A stretch of DNA of 64,000 nt from assembly GCA_045598285.1 (NCBI GenBank), contig JAZLLU010000001.1:1-64000 (forward strand), given 5' to 3'. Numbering within the stretch: the first letter of the stretch is position 1; every line of letters starts with the position of its first letter. The position numbers and the translations under genes were made by a program. Below are positions 34,800 to 43,181 of this stretch, one piece after another. A model generated the notes under the pieces. It was not told the origin of the DNA, ran no database searches, and was given only the letters and a program-made list of their open reading frames with translations. The DNA is from RGIG5612 sp045598285. Lineage in GTDB: Bacteria; Bacillota; Clostridia; Lachnospirales; Lachnospiraceae.

Positions 34800-35569
34800 T
34801 GTCTTTTTCATCTGAAGTTAAAGAAGAATTGATGAAACATTATACTAAGCAGGCACATTGCCAAAGGGCAGAATTAGAGGCTTTGCTAACCTTTGATGAG
34901 CAAGGCGTAAAAAAAGACAATCAAAATAACACATATATTTTCAATTTTTTGGAGACTAAAAAAACTTATACTGTTAAAACAAATTTTGATCTTACTAACG
35001 ATTGTTGCAAGAGGGCATATCTTAGAGGTGCATTCATCGCAACGGGGTCGATATCTAGTCCAGAAAAAACTTATAGATTTGATATTACATGTGAAAATAG
35101 TAAGATGGCAAACTTTTTAGTAAAGATAATGGCAAGTTTTAATCTTCACCCTAAGATAACTACAAGAAGAAACAAATTTGTTGTTTACTTAAAAGAAGCA
35201 GTTGAAATTTCAGATATGCTAGCAATTATCGAAGCGAATGTTGCTATGATGAATTTCGAGAATGCTAGAATTATTAAGGAGATGCGAGGGTCTGTAAATA
35301 GACAAGTTAATTGCGAAACAGCAAATCTTAATAAAACAATAAGTGCTTCTATGAAACAAGTTGAAGATATAAATTTCATCAAACAAAAGAATGCTTTTAA
35401 TAAACTTGATGAAAACCTAAAGCAAGTTGCAAATGCAAGGTTAAAAAATCCTGATGCGACACTCGAAGAGTTAGGAAGACTTCTTAACCCACCGGTTGGC
35501 AAGTCAGGAGTTAATCATAGACTTAGAAAAATTAGCGAGATAGCAAAAGAATTAAGAAGTAATCAATAA
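34799..35569 (+). CDS. whiA: WhiA-family DNA-binding protein, shortened
   Basis: A 256-residue WhiA-type protein combining a degenerate LAGLIDADG-like domain (CCKRAYLRGAFIATGSIS) with a C-terminal helix-turn-helix (VANARLKNPDATLEELGRLL and GVNHRLRKI). Usual lengths are about 305-320. The missing part seems to lie in the first LAGLIDADG half, after residue 45. The typical rapZ and yvcK neighbours between murB and whiA are absent. WhiA is linked to cell division and growth control in Firmicutes. Confidence 0.9.
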   Translation: MSFSSEVKEELMKHYTKQAHCQRAELEALLTFDEQGVKKDNQNNTYIFNFLETKKTYTVKTNFDLTNDCCKRAYLRGAFIATGSISSPEKTYRFDITCENSKMANFLVKIMASFNLHPKITTRRNKFVVYLKEAVEISDMLAIIEANVAMMNFENARIIKEMRGSVNRQVNCETANLNKTISASMKQVEDINFIKQKNAFNKLDENLKQVANARLKNPDATLEELGRLLNPPVGKSGVNHRLRKISEIAKELRSNQ

Positions 35570-35581
35570 TCAGGAGGGTAT

Positions 35582-35842
35582 ATGATTAAAAGAGAAATTA
35601 CAATCGTATTAGATAAGGGACTAGAGGCCAGACCAGTAGCTGTTTTTGTACAAGTTGCAAGTCAATTTACAAGTTCAATTATTGTTGAATATCGTGATAA
35701 AAAAGTTAATGCAAAAAGTATTATGGGAATGATGAGCCTCGGAATTGCACAAGGCGAAAAGGTTAGCGTTAGTGCTGAAGGAGAAGATGAAGAAGAAGCA
35801 ATAAAAGCTCTTCAAAAATATTTAACAAATAAGGAGCAGTAA
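35582..35842 (+). CDS. HPr-like protein lacking His15 (Crh-type)
   Basis: An 86-residue HPr fold. The PTS phosphorylation site reads GLEARPVA, so position 15 is Glu rather than His and it cannot accept phosphate from enzyme I in the usual way. Ser46 is kept in AKSIMGMMSLG, the HprK target. Bacillus Crh is similar but has Gln15. A role as a Ser46-phosphorylated regulatory partner rather than a sugar-transport carrier is inferred. AGGAGGG precedes the ATG, and dnaE follows after 3 bp. Confidence 0.93.
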   Translation: MIKREITIVLDKGLEARPVAVFVQVASQFTSSIIVEYRDKKVNAKSIMGMMSLGIAQGEKVSVSAEGEDEEEAIKALQKYLTNKEQ

Positions 35843-35845
35843 TTA

Positions 35846-38800
35846 GTGGCTTTTACACATCTGCATGTCCATACCGAATATTCATTGCTAGATGGTTCTG
35901 GCAAGATAAAAGAAATGGTAGCTCAGGCAAAAGAACTGGGTATGGATAGTTTGGCCATTACAGACCATGGAGTGATGTATGGAGTCATTGATTTTTATAG
36001 AGCAGCTAAAGAGGTTGGCATTAAGCCTATTATTGGTTGTGAGATTTATGTTACAAATGGCTCGCGTTTTGACCGCGAGATTAGTCAAGGTGATGATAGA
36101 TATTATCACCTTGTTTTATTGGCAGAAAATAATACAGGTTATAACAACTTAATGAAAATAGTTTCACACGGATTTACAGAAGGGTTCTATTATAAGCCAC
36201 GTGTGGATTATGAAATTCTAGAAAAATATTCAGAAGGTATAATTGCTAGCAGCGCATGTCTTGCTGGAATTGTATCTAGACTTATCCAAAGAGGAAAATA
36301 TAACGAAGCAAAGGATGAAGCTTTAAGACTTCAAGAAATTTTCGGAGAAGGAAATTTCTTTTTAGAACTTCAAGACCATGGAATTCCTGAGCAAAGGATG
36401 GTTAATGCTCAACTTCTTAGAATGAGCGAAGAAACGAAAATTCCACTTATTTGCACAAATGACATTCACTACACTTTTGATACAGACGTTGAGGCACATG
36501 ATATTTTGCTTTGCATCCAAACGGGTAAAAAGGTAAGTGATACAGACCGTATGCGTTATGATGGTGGTCAGTATTATATTAAATCACCTAAAGAGATGGA
36601 AGCATTGTTCGCATTTGCGCCAGAAGCCATAAAAAATACAGAAATTATTGCAAATCGTTGCAATGTCGACATTGAATTTGGCGTACAAAAACTCCCTAAA
36701 TTTGATGTGCCAGATGGATATAGTGCAGATCAGTACTTAGAAAAGCTTTGTTATGAAGGACTTAAAGAAAGATATCCAGATTGGGAGCGTTACGAAAAAC
36801 GTTTAAGATTTGAGTTAGATACAATTAAGCAAATGGGATATGTTGACTATTTTTTGATTGTTTGGGATTTTATAAACTATGCTAAAGAACATGAAATAGC
36901 AGTTGGCCCAGGGCGAGGAAGTGCAGCTGGTAGCATAGTTTCTTATTGCTTAAAAATCACAGATATAGATCCAATAAAATATAATTTAATTTTTGAACGT
37001 TTCTTGAATCCAGAGCGTGTGTCGATGCCTGATATAGACGTTGATTTTTGCTATGAAAGAAGAGGCGAGGTTATTGAGTACGTTACAAATAAATATGGTG
37101 CAGATAAGGTTGCACAGATTGTAACTTTTGGAACAATGGCCGCTAGAAACGTTATTAGAGATGTTGGAAGAGTTCTGGATATTCCATACGGTACTGTTGA
37201 TATGATTGCAAAGATGGTGCCAGCGGAAATCGGAATTACGATAGATAAAGCTATTGCTGGAAATGTTGAATTTAAGAGAGCATATGATTCAGATTTGCAA
37301 ATAAAACAGCTTATTGATATGGCTAGAAGATTAGAAGGTCTTCCACGTCATACTTCTATGCATGCAGCGGGTGTAGTTATTTCTAGAGAACCAATTATGG
37401 AATATGTTCCCCTTTCAAGAGGAAGTGACGGCTCAGTTGTAACACAATTTATTATGACGACGCTAGAAGAACTAGGTCTATTGAAGATGGACTTTTTGGG
37501 ACTTCGTACGCTTACAGTAATTCAAAACGCTGCTAATATGGCGAAGAACAATATGGGAATCGAATTAGATTTAGGCCTAATCGATTATGATGATAAAAAA
37601 GTTTTAGAGATGATAGGACAAGGGAAAACGAAAGGTGTATTCCAACTTGAAAGTCCTGGAATGACAAGCTTTATGCGAGAATTAAAACCGCAGTCTTTAG
37701 AAGATGTAATAGCGGGTATCGCACTTTATAGACCGGGCCCTATGGACTTTATTCCAAAATATATTAAGGGTAAAAATTCAGGCCAACAAATTAAATATGA
37801 TTGTCCTCAACTTCAGCCTATCTTAGAGCCAACTTATGGTTGCATAGTTTACCAAGAGCAAGTTATGCAAATAGTTCGCGATCTTGCGGGCTATTCTCTT
37901 GGAGGAGCCGACGTTCTAAGAAGAGCGATGAGTAAGAAAAAAGATTATGTTATGCAAGCTGAACGCCAAAGATTTGTTTATGGTGATGAAGAGAGCGTTC
38001 CAGGATGTTTACGAAATGGCATAGACGAAAAAACGGCAAATAAAATTTATGATGATATGATTGATTTTGCAAAATATGCATTCAATAAATCTCATGCGGC
38101 GGCTTACGCAGTTGTTTCTTATCAAACAGCTTACCTTAAATTTTATTTTCCTGTTGAGTTTATGGCGGCAATTATGACTTCGGTTGAAGATAAACTTGGA
38201 AAACTTGCTGAATATATCCAAGAAGCAAAAGATATGGGAATTGATATTCTTCCTCCGGATATTAATGAAGCAGAGAGTGGGTTTACGGCACATGGAAAGA
38301 ATATACGTTACGGCCTTTCTGCAATTAAAGGTGTGGGTCGCAACGTAATTGACAATATTGTTAAAGAAAGAGAAGAGAATGGTCCATATAAAGATTTGTA
38401 TGATTTTTGCCAACGCTTGATATTAAAAGATATCAATAAGAGATTAGTTGAAAACTTTATTAAGGCTGGATGCTTTGATTCATTTGGATTTACGAGAAAA
38501 CAACTTATCCATATTTATATGGATATAATTGATAAAATTACTAATGATAAAAAGAGCTCAATTTCAGGTCAGATGTCACTTTTCGACTTAGCAGGTCAAA
38601 ATGATAAGAGCGACTTTATGATAAGGATTCCGGATGTTGGAGAATTTGATAAGGAAACACTTTTAGAATTTGAAAAAGACATTCTTGGAATCTATATCAG
38701 TGGACATCCACTTGAGGACTTTACAGAACTTTTGCAAACGAATACTACTGCTAAATCTAGTGACTTTGCAATTGATGACGAAGGAAAAGTTTTAGTTGAA

Positions 38801-39301
38801 GATGATTCAATTCAAACAATAGGTGGACTTATAAGTAAGGTTACAACAAAGACTGATAAGAAGGGCCAGATGATGGCGTTCGTTACAATAGAAGATTTAG
38901 TTGGAAGCGTTGAAGTTATTGTGTTTGCTAGAAATTTCGCAGAAAACAGAGAACTTATTGTAGAAGGGAACAAAGTTTTAATTAAAGGAAAAGCCAGTGT
39001 GGATTCAGATTCAGATGGAAAACTTATTTGTGACAAGATGGCTGATATGAAGGGCTTTAGTAAAGAACTTTGGATTCAATTTAGAGATGTCGCAGAATAT
39101 AGGAAAAATGAAAGATATATTACAGACCTTTCTACAATTAGTGAACTAAAAGGTGATACACCAATTGTTATTTATATAAAAGATGTAAGACAAATGAAAA
39201 AAATGGATGAACAATATAATGTTAAATCCAGTTTTGAATTCATTGATGTATTAAAACAAAGATTCGGAGAAGAAAACGTAAAGTTGGCTTTCAGAAAATG
39301 A
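35846..39301 (+). CDS. dnaE: DNA polymerase III alpha subunit (DnaE type)
   Basis: An 1151-residue replicative polymerase. An N-terminal PHP domain starts THLHVHTEYSLLDGSGK. The polymerase active-site acidic residues lie in PDIDVDFCYE (near residue 400), with FNKSHAAAYA and the C-terminal OB-fold region (IQTIGGLISKVTTK). It starts with GTG, with AAGGAG 9 bp upstream. The next gene overlaps by 4 bp. In Firmicutes with PolC, DnaE extends primers on the lagging strand. Confidence 0.97.
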   Translation: MAFTHLHVHTEYSLLDGSGKIKEMVAQAKELGMDSLAITDHGVMYGVIDFYRAAKEVGIKPIIGCEIYVTNGSRFDREISQGDDRYYHLVLLAENNTGYNNLMKIVSHGFTEGFYYKPRVDYEILEKYSEGIIASSACLAGIVSRLIQRGKYNEAKDEALRLQEIFGEGNFFLELQDHGIPEQRMVNAQLLRMSEETKIPLICTNDIHYTFDTDVEAHDILLCIQTGKKVSDTDRMRYDGGQYYIKSPKEMEALFAFAPEAIKNTEIIANRCNVDIEFGVQKLPKFDVPDGYSADQYLEKLCYEGLKERYPDWERYEKRLRFELDTIKQMGYVDYFLIVWDFINYAKEHEIAVGPGRGSAAGSIVSYCLKITDIDPIKYNLIFERFLNPERVSMPDIDVDFCYERRGEVIEYVTNKYGADKVAQIVTFGTMAARNVIRDVGRVLDIPYGTVDMIAKMVPAEIGITIDKAIAGNVEFKRAYDSDLQIKQLIDMARRLEGLPRHTSMHAAGVVISREPIMEYVPLSRGSDGSVVTQFIMTTLEELGLLKMDFLGLRTLTVIQNAANMAKNNMGIELDLGLIDYDDKKVLEMIGQGKTKGVFQLESPGMTSFMRELKPQSLEDVIAGIALYRPGPMDFIPKYIKGKNSGQQIKYDCPQLQPILEPTYGCIVYQEQVMQIVRDLAGYSLGGADVLRRAMSKKKDYVMQAERQRFVYGDEESVPGCLRNGIDEKTANKIYDDMIDFAKYAFNKSHAAAYAVVSYQTAYLKFYFPVEFMAAIMTSVEDKLGKLAEYIQEAKDMGIDILPPDINEAESGFTAHGKNIRYGLSAIKGVGRNVIDNIVKEREENGPYKDLYDFCQRLILKDINKRLVENFIKAGCFDSFGFTRKQLIHIYMDIIDKITNDKKSSISGQMSLFDLAGQNDKSDFMIRIPDVGEFDKETLLEFEKDILGIYISGHPLEDFTELLQTNTTAKSSDFAIDDEGKVLVEDDSIQTIGGLISKVTTKTDKKGQMMAFVTIEDLVGSVEVIVFARNFAENRELIVEGNKVLIKGKASVDSDSDGKLICDKMADMKGFSKELWIQFRDVAEYRKNERYITDLSTISELKGDTPIVIYIKDVRQMKKMDEQYNVKSSFEFIDVLKQRFGEENVKLAFRK

Positions 39302-40077
39302 TAACATCAAAAACTAATCAACAAATTAAGAACGTTCGAAAACTTATTGACTCTGGCAAGGCTAGAAAAGAGCAAGGTCTATTTGTTGTTGAAGGAATTA
39401 AGATGGTAAGTGAAATTCCATCATCTTTCCTTGAACAAATTTTTATATCTGAAAGTTTTAGTAAAAATATAATTAGCAAAGATTTTATTAACAAATGCAA
39501 ATCTTTAGAAATAGTAAGCGATGAAGTTTTTAAGAGTATATCTGACACTGTTACGCCTCAAGGTGTTTTAGCGCTTGTTAGTATTTTGGCATTAAGAAGA
39601 GCAAAAGATTTGACGTATAAAACTAGTTCGGAACATGAAAAGCAGACAATATTAATTTTGGATGGAATTCAAGATCCGGGTAATTTAGGAACTATGATTA
39701 GAACTGCTGAGGCGGCTGGTCTAAGAGCAGTAATTTTAAGCAAAACATGTGCCGACCTTTACAACCCAAAAACGATTCGTTCAACGATGGGTAGCGTATT
39801 TAGAGTTCCTGTTTATGTTGCAGACCTTTTAGAAAAAATAGATGAACTAAAAGGCGAGGGATTTAGCATTTTTGGAGCATCTTTAGACGGCGCAGTGAAT
39901 TTTGACGAGACAAAGTATTCAAAAAAGAATGCTATTGTTATTGGAAATGAAGCAAACGGAATTTCTAAGGAAGTTTTAGAAAAGGCCGATACAAAAATAA
40001 AAATTCCAATGGAAGGAAAAGTTGAATCGCTTAATGCAGCTATAAGTGCTGCCGTTTTAATGTATCACTTAAAATAG
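39298..40077 (+). CDS. TrmH/SpoU-family RNA methyltransferase
   Basis: A 259-residue SPOUT enzyme with an N-terminal substrate-binding domain and the trefoil-knot motifs LDGIQDPGNLGTMIRTAEA, IVIGNEANGIS and IPMEGKVESLNAAISAAVL. It probably methylates a ribose 2'-OH in 23S rRNA or tRNA; the site cannot be predicted. It overlaps dnaE by 4 bp. Confidence 0.92.
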   Translation: MITSKTNQQIKNVRKLIDSGKARKEQGLFVVEGIKMVSEIPSSFLEQIFISESFSKNIISKDFINKCKSLEIVSDEVFKSISDTVTPQGVLALVSILALRRAKDLTYKTSSEHEKQTILILDGIQDPGNLGTMIRTAEAAGLRAVILSKTCADLYNPKTIRSTMGSVFRVPVYVADLLEKIDELKGEGFSIFGASLDGAVNFDETKYSKKNAIVIGNEANGISKEVLEKADTKIKIPMEGKVESLNAAISAAVLMYHLK

Positions 40078-40115
40078 TTTTTGTGATATTATATGGTGCG
40101 ATTTAGAGGTATAAG

Positions 40116-40427
40116 ATGGATAAACAAGTTTTATGTGGCGCAAATTATTATGAGCAAAAGTTTTATCTAAATCCTGCTTACGAAAATTTGCCAGAACAAA
40201 TTAAAGACGAACTAAAAATTTTATGCGTGCTATTTGTTCAAGAAGTTAGCGGCATAATTGTTTTGGAGTTTACAAAAGAAGGCAACTTAAACATTGTTGT
40301 TACAGCTAAAGATACGGATGCTTATTTTGACGAAATTGGAAGCGAACTTAAAGTTAGACAAATGAGAAAAGATAAAGCTAAACTTTTTGCACAATTGGAG
40401 GAATACTATAATGCTATTAGCGATTGA
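40116..40427 (+). CDS. Small conserved protein, DUF6145-like
   Basis: A 103-residue cytoplasmic protein without signal peptide or membrane helix. It begins MDKQVLCGANYYEQKFYLNP and ends in a Lys-rich helix. I recognise it as similar to the DUF6145 family of Lachnospiraceae, often beside coaX, but the function is unknown. The last 17 bases overlap the coaX start, so the two are probably co-translated. Confidence 0.65.
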   Translation: MDKQVLCGANYYEQKFYLNPAYENLPEQIKDELKILCVLFVQEVSGIIVLEFTKEGNLNIVVTAKDTDAYFDEIGSELKVRQMRKDKAKLFAQLEEYYNAISD

Positions 40428-41178
40428 TGTTGGAAATACAAATACGAAGGTTGCGATTTTTGAAGGTAAGGATATTAAAGTTACTTTTAGAGTCGGAACA
40501 AAAACTTCACGTACATCTGACGAGTATGTTGTTATGTTTACTAGCCATTTGGCCAGTAGTGGATATGCGAAAGAGGATATTGATGGCGTTGTTATAGCTT
40601 CGGTTGTACCTGATGTTATGCATTCACTTAATAATTGCGTCAAAAAAATGTTTAATGTTGACCCGATTGTAGTTGGACCTGGAACAAAAACGGGAATTCA
40701 ATTAGTAAAGACACATCCAAACGAGGTTGGCGCAGATAGAATGGCTGATGGCGTTGCTGCTTTAGAAATGTATGGTGGGCCGGTAATAATTGTTGATTAT
40801 GGAACAGCAACAAAGTTTGATTACTTTAGTGCAGACCATAAGTTCGAATCAGCAATCACATGCCCAGGACTTTTACTTTCTGCGAGAGCACTTTGGGAGG
40901 GAACAGCTAAACTTCCAGAAATTGAGATAAAAAATCCTGGAACAATTCTGGCAAAAGATACAGTAACTTCACTTCAAGCCGGAATTCTTTATGGCCATAT
41001 TGGTGAAGCAGAATATATTATTGATAAGATTAAGGCTGAGTCTAATGAGGAAGGTTTTACAGTAGTTGCAACAGGTGGCTTAGCAAATATTATTGTTAAA
41101 GAAACCGACAGGATTGATTATTTTGAGCCAGATCTTTTGATGCACGGCCTTCGAATTATCTATGAGAAAAATAAATAA
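40411..41178 (+). CDS. coaX: Type III pantothenate kinase
   Basis: The 255-residue enzyme performs the first step of coenzyme A synthesis. LAIDVGNTNTKVAIF is the phosphate-1 motif; GADRMADGVAA and IIVDYGTATKFDYF are the phosphate-2 region with catalytic Asp. GGAGG lies 8 bp before ATG 40411, inside the end of the preceding gene; an upstream in-frame ATG at 40387 is disfavoured. Confidence 0.96.
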   Translation: MLLAIDVGNTNTKVAIFEGKDIKVTFRVGTKTSRTSDEYVVMFTSHLASSGYAKEDIDGVVIASVVPDVMHSLNNCVKKMFNVDPIVVGPGTKTGIQLVKTHPNEVGADRMADGVAALEMYGGPVIIVDYGTATKFDYFSADHKFESAITCPGLLLSARALWEGTAKLPEIEIKNPGTILAKDTVTSLQAGILYGHIGEAEYIIDKIKAESNEEGFTVVATGGLANIIVKETDRIDYFEPDLLMHGLRIIYEKNK

Positions 41179-41181
41179 TTT

Positions 41182-42183
41182 ATGAAAATCGGAAACTTAG
41201 AGGTTGGAAAATTAATACTTGCACCGATGGCAGGAATAACTGATATGCCTTTTAGGGCACTCTGTAAAGAGCAGGGTGCCTCTTTAACTTATACAGAAAT
41301 GATTAGTGCAAAGGCTCTTTATTATAAGAACAAAAACACTTCGCCTTTATTGCAAGTTGCATCTTTAGAGGTTCCAGTAACACTTCAGCTTTTTGGAAAC
41401 GAGCCGGAACTTTTAGCTAACGAATCTTTGAAGTTAGAAGATGGACCGTATGATATTTTTGATATAAATATGGGCTGTCCTGTGCCAAAGGTTGTTAACA
41501 ATGGCGAGGGAAGCGCACTTATGAATGATCCAAAAAAAATAGAAGAAATTATAAAAGCAATGACGAAGGTTTTAAAAAAGCCCGTTACTGTAAAGATTAG
41601 AAAAGGATTTTCTGATGACAATATTAATGCGGTGGAAATAGCTAAGATTGCAGAGGGTGCTGGAGCAGCTGCGGTGGCGATACATGGAAGAACTAGGACC
41701 CAAATGTATCATGGCAAAGCTGATTGGGATATAATCCGCGAAGTAAAAGAAGCGGTTTCAATCCCTGTTATTGGAAATGGAGATATAACCTCTGGGGCAG
41801 ATGCTAAGAAGATGTTTAATGAAACTGGCGTAGATGCGGTTATGATAGGTAGAGCTGCAAGAGGAAATCCATGGATTTTTAAGCAAATAGAATATTTTTT
41901 AGAGACGGGCAAAGAGTTAGAAAAGCCGTCTATTACTGATATAAAAGAGATGATTTTTAGACATTTAGATTTAATGGTGGAATTTATGCAAGGTCAAGAT
42001 ACCGAAAGAAAGCGTGGACGTACTCGCATAAAGATGAGCGCAGAAGAAGCAGCGGTTCACCAAATGCGTACACATGTAGCTTTCTACAGCGCAGGTTATC
42101 CGTCTTCAACAACTCTACGCCGTAAAATCAATCAGGCTGAAACCATCGAAGAATTTAAAGAGATTTTATTGAATTGGAAATAA
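41182..42183 (+). CDS. dusB: tRNA-dihydrouridine synthase
   Basis: The 333-residue flavoenzyme reduces uridines in tRNA D-loops. APMAGITDMPFRALC begins the TIM barrel. The catalytic Cys lies in DINMGCPVPKVVNNGEGSAL, and the FMN phosphate site in IGNGDITSG and IGRAARGNPWIF. It lies 3 bp after coaX. Downstream begins a 1.4-kb gene-free island. Confidence 0.95.
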   Translation: MKIGNLEVGKLILAPMAGITDMPFRALCKEQGASLTYTEMISAKALYYKNKNTSPLLQVASLEVPVTLQLFGNEPELLANESLKLEDGPYDIFDINMGCPVPKVVNNGEGSALMNDPKKIEEIIKAMTKVLKKPVTVKIRKGFSDDNINAVEIAKIAEGAGAAAVAIHGRTRTQMYHGKADWDIIREVKEAVSIPVIGNGDITSGADAKKMFNETGVDAVMIGRAARGNPWIFKQIEYFLETGKELEKPSITDIKEMIFRHLDLMVEFMQGQDTERKRGRTRIKMSAEEAAVHQMRTHVAFYSAGYPSSTTLRRKINQAETIEEFKEILLNWK

Positions 42184-42188
42184 ATTAA

Positions 42189-42377
42189 AATTTCCCAAAT
42201 AGTGGTTATAAAAATAGTGCTAACTATAAATATTTCTTTTTTGCAATTCCACTTTTTCTAGGAATATTTTCAATGCAAATAATCACTAAAATATTGATAA
42301 TTCTGACATGCATTGTGGCAACATTTGCTGCAATACAGGAAGGATATTATATCATCACACAAAAAGAAATCAGATAG
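42189..42377 (+). pseudogene. C-terminal remnant of an integral membrane protein
   Basis: An open frame of 62 codons right after dusB has no start codon until ATG 42273. It encodes two hydrophobic segments (about YFFFAIPLFLGIFSM and ILIILTCIVATFAAIQ) ending in EGYYIITQKEIR. The composition looks like real membrane coding sequence. The ending recalls CDP-alcohol phosphatidyltransferases, but that is from memory of the family, not proof. The N-terminal part is missing. Confidence 0.4.
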
Positions 42378-42439
42378 ACAAATACGAAATTGTAGAGCTC
42401 TTAGGCTAGAAGTTTCGCTCTTGCTCATGGCCCGTTCTC

Positions 42440-42504
42440 AAACTAAGGTGGCACTCGAAAGAACATCTACTGTTGGTAAAAGTTAGCCACCGTAAGTAGC
42501 GAAG
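42440..42504 (+). repeat. Hairpin module A, copy 1
   Basis: These 65 bp match the reverse complement of 42765-42829 at 58 of 65 positions. Constant parts include CTAAGGTGGC, CTCGAAAGAACA and AGTTAGCCACCGTAAGTAGC. GGTGGC (42447-42452) can pair with GCCACC (42486-42491). The differences cluster in the loop between these arms. Confidence 0.85.
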
Positions 42505-42548
42505 CAAGGCGCGAGCTCCTTCTTAAGCTCTAGCGCCGCTAGCTTCGC
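42499..42548 (+). repeat. Hairpin following module A copy 1
   Basis: GCGAAGC (42499-42505) pairs with GCTTCGC (42542-42548). Inside, GGCGC (42508-42512) pairs with GCGCC (42533-42537), and GAGCT (42513-42517) with AGCTC (42526-42530), around an 8-nt loop. The copy-2 hairpin keeps the GCGAAG/CTTCGC base but has a different stem. Confidence 0.8.
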
Positions 42549-42551
42549 GAG

Positions 42552-42669
42552 CCACTTTCTCGCAACCAAGCCGATAATCCACAAATCCAACAGCCTCTAC
42601 TACTATGACTCATTGCGTCCGACTTCGTCGACCGCTTCGCCGGTGTGACCACCGGCTCCATATATGTAA
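42552..42669 (+). repeat. Hairpin module B-C, copy 1
   Basis: The reverse complement matches 43071-43181. The part 42552-42605 matches 43128-43181 at 50 of 54 positions. The rest holds two hairpins: GCG..CGAC-TTC-GTCG..CGC (42615-42635) and GCCGGTG-TGAC-CACCGGC (42639-42656). In copy 2 the stems differ in sequence but still pair. Confidence 0.85.
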
Positions 42670-42670
42670 T

Positions 42671-42707
42671 ATGCAAACCTAGAAGAGTTTTTAAAATAGG
42701 TTTGCAT
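42671..42707 (+). repeat. Perfect 11-bp hairpin
   Basis: ATGCAAACCTA (42671-42681) pairs with TAGGTTTGCAT (42697-42707) across a 15-nt loop, followed by TTT. It could be a weak terminator for transcripts leaving dusB, or part of the repeat cluster. Confidence 0.6.
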
Positions 42708-42720
42708 TTTATTATTGAAA

Positions 42721-42770
42721 CGCGAAGTTGCCGGTGCCAGCGCTGTGTGTGGGCGCGCACCGGCCTTCGC
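42721..42770 (-). repeat. Hairpin following module A copy 2
   Basis: GCGAAG (42722-42727) pairs with CTTCGC (42765-42770). Inside, GCCGGTGC pairs with GCACCGGC, and a GC-rich CGC/GCG pair closes the loop. The outer arms equal those of the copy-1 hairpin, while the inner stem is unrelated in sequence. Confidence 0.8.
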
Positions 42771-42829
42771 TACTTACGGTGGCTAACTTTGAATGACAGT
42801 ACCTGTTCTTTCGAGCGCCACCTTAGTTT
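42765..42829 (-). repeat. Hairpin module A, copy 2 (inverted)
   Basis: The 65-bp reverse-complement copy of 42440-42504, same length and 58 of 65 identical. Similarity stops at AAACTAAGG on one side and just past the CTTCGCG of the attached hairpin on the other. Confidence 0.85.
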
Positions 42830-42848
42830 ATAAATTTAAAAAATATTT

Positions 42849-43043
42849 TTACCGAAAAAGGCACCATTGGTACCCGTTGAGCATTATGAAAAATGTTGGT
42901 GATTTTTATAAGGTTTTAAAAACCTTGATAAATCAAGATTTTTTGATTTGGTACTTTTCTAACAAATCCTCATAATGAATAAATTTGATGATTTTACTTA
43001 AAAAATATGTAGTTTTGGGTACCAATGGTGCCTTTTTCGGTAA
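42849..43043. mobile_element. 195-bp MITE-like element with perfect 27-bp inverted ends
   Basis: The left end 42849-42875 and right end 43017-43043 are exact reverse complements. They read TTACCGAAAAAGGCACCATT and then GGTACCC inward. TA flanks the CCGAAAAAGG core on both sides, fitting a TA target duplication as made by IS630/Tc1-mariner transposases. The A/T-rich interior has no gene but contains further hairpins (AAGGTTTT/AAAACCTT and AAATCAA/TTGATTT). A transposase elsewhere would be needed for movement. Confidence 0.75.
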
Positions 43044-43070
43044 TTTTATCAAAACATTTTGTTTTTGATT

Positions 43071-43181
43071 AATATATGGAGCTGGCATAAGCCAGCGAAG
43101 CGGCGCCAAAGGCGACGCAAAGAAAGATAGTAGTAGAGGCTGTGTGATTTGTGGATTATCGGCGAGGTTGCGAGAAAGTGG
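43071..43181 (-). repeat. Hairpin module B-C, copy 2 (inverted)
   Basis: The inverted copy of 42552-42669. Its hairpins are GCTGGC-ATAA-GCCAGC (43081-43096) and GCG-G-CGCC-AAA-GGCG-A-CGC (43100-43118), joined by GAA. Compared with copy 1, paired positions have changed together (T-A to C-G, C-G to T-A), so pairing is conserved over sequence. Confidence 0.85.

Noticed and set aside
42440..42829. Integron attC-like recombination site
   Set aside because: Hairpins with constant borders suggested it, but the GTTRRRY core and RYYYAAC partner are absent and there is no integrase or cassette gene.
43147..43165. DnaA box in module B (TAATCCACA)
   Set aside because: One mismatch to TTATCCACA and it is part of a hairpin arm; single near-matches are expected by chance.
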